Shown here piece by piece: positions 4,931 to 5,466 of a stretch of 5,466 nucleotides of DNA (position 1 is its first letter; each line of letters starts with the position of its first letter). Both the position numbers and the translations under genes were made by a program. The notes under the pieces are model-generated. The model was not told the DNA's origin. It did not search any database and worked only from the letters and a program-made list of their open reading frames with translations. Source of the DNA: Kutzneria sp035492655 (GTDB taxonomy: Bacteria; Actinomycetota; Actinomycetes; Mycobacteriales; Pseudonocardiaceae); the NCBI GenBank assembly GCA_035492655.1, contig DATJJB010000697.1, positions 1 through 5,466 of the forward strand, in the 5' to 3' direction.

Positions 4931-5314
4931 TCACGCCGTGCGTCTCGACCATTCCCGCAGCGTCGACGCCACCGTATCCAAATCGTCCGATTCGCCGGCA
5001 GCCGCCACGAGCACGAATTCCACCGAGCGATCCTCGTCCGGCTGGAAATCGTGTCCGTTCAACGCAAGGAACACCCGGGCCGCGACCCACGCCAGCCGTT
5101 TGTTGCCGTCGATGAGCGGGTGATTGCGCAGCACCGAGTGCAGCAGCGCCGCCGCCTTCTCGTGCAGATCCGGATACGCCTGCTCGCCGAACATCGTCAT
5201 CCGCGGCCGCGCCGCCGCCGAGTCGATCAGCCCCGAGTCCCGGATCAGCGCCTTGCCGCCCATCGTCGCGTGCGCGATCGCCGTCAGATCCGCCGTCGTC
5301 AGATACCTGGTCAT
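4931..5314 (-). CDS. doc: Doc-family (death on curing) toxin
   Basis: This encodes 127 residues, the usual Doc length. The signature HPLIDGNKR (65-73) matches the Doc motif HxFx(D/A)(A/G)NKR. The Lys at position 72 in place of the second Gly of canonical Fic marks Doc rather than an AMP-transferring Fic enzyme. Other family features are the N-terminus RYLTTADLTAIA, the IRDSGLIDSAAARPRMTMFG stretch (24-43) and the helix DLHEKAAALLHSVLRNHPL. Phage P1 Doc phosphorylates EF-Tu and so halts translation; the same activity is inferred here. Its ATG overlaps the stop of the upstream gene (ATGA), so translation is coupled to the antitoxin. His65, Asp69, Asn71, Lys72 and Arg73 are all intact, so the toxin appears functional. 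The 110 bases after it contain only a weak hairpin and the start region of the zinc-ribbon gene. Confidence 0.93.
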   Translation of the reverse strand: MTRYLTTADLTAIAHATMGGKALIRDSGLIDSAAARPRMTMFGEQAYPDLHEKAAALLHSVLRNHPLIDGNKRLAWVAARVFLALNGHDFQPDEDRSVEFVLVAAAGESDDLDTVASTLREWSRRTA

Positions 5315-5466
5315 GCCGTGCCCAGCCGATGCACGATCGCCGCGTCCAACGTCAGCACCCGCTCCGCAATCGCCATCACCTCCCGGTGCCGACGCGCCTC
5401 CAGCGCCGCCGCCAGCACCCCCGCCGCGAACTCCGCCTCCGTCGCCCCTTCCGCCGCCGCAGCGGC
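5311..5466 (-). CDS. Probable antitoxin partner of Doc (C-terminal part)
   Basis: An open frame enters from the right edge and ends at TGA 5313-5311, four bases overlapping the toxin ATG. The 51 visible residues are Ala- and Glu-rich and clearly helical, ending EARRHREVMAIAERVLTLDAAIVHRLGTA. That fits the C-terminal toxin-neutralising tail of a Phd-like or ribbon-helix-helix antitoxin. The DNA-binding N-terminus is outside the window, so the antitoxin class cannot be decided. The assignment rests mainly on its overlap with doc and on the usual antitoxin-first gene order. Confidence 0.7.
   Translation of the reverse strand, partial: AAAAAEGATEAEFAAGVLAAALEARRHREVMAIAERVLTLDAAIVHRLGTA

Overview
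The window is high-GC DNA with strong G/C third-position bias, GTG starts, leaderless-looking starts and a DasR-type operator. This points to a filamentous actinomycete. A Pseudonocardiaceae-like genome (Amycolatopsis/Kutzneria/Saccharothrix type) is my best guess, but that is inference. Almost everything after the first 340 bases is on the minus strand.

Left edge (1-440): the 3' end of an unrecognised plus-strand gene containing a rare TTA codon, then a complete tRNA-Gly(GCC) with a plausible promoter and two consecutive hairpins. Next (440-2500, minus strand): a secreted two-domain GH18 chitinase with a carbohydrate-binding module, a poly-threonine linker and a catalytic domain. Its promoter region carries two DasR-response-element-like palindromes around a TTGACA box. 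A small uncharacterised cytoplasmic protein follows the chitinase, behind a strong hairpin.

Middle (2520-4124, minus strand): a probable three-gene operon of a YiaA/B-type two-helix membrane protein, a conserved small protein and an alpha/beta hydrolase with an intact Ser-Asp-His triad, ended by a 13-bp GC hairpin. Right (4129-5466, minus strand): a 16-cysteine multi-zinc-ribbon protein with its own terminator, and a Doc-family toxin whose ATG overlaps the stop of a partial antitoxin gene at the window edge.

Most of this is ordinary actinomycete chromosome. The best-supported regulatory story is chitin/GlcNAc control of the chitinase through DasR. The points most worth checking are the hairpin that overlaps the ribosome binding site of the gene after the chitinase, the terminator that abuts the start codon of the YiaA/B-like gene, and the unnamed small proteins. 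I did not find convincing evidence of a wholly new multi-gene system.
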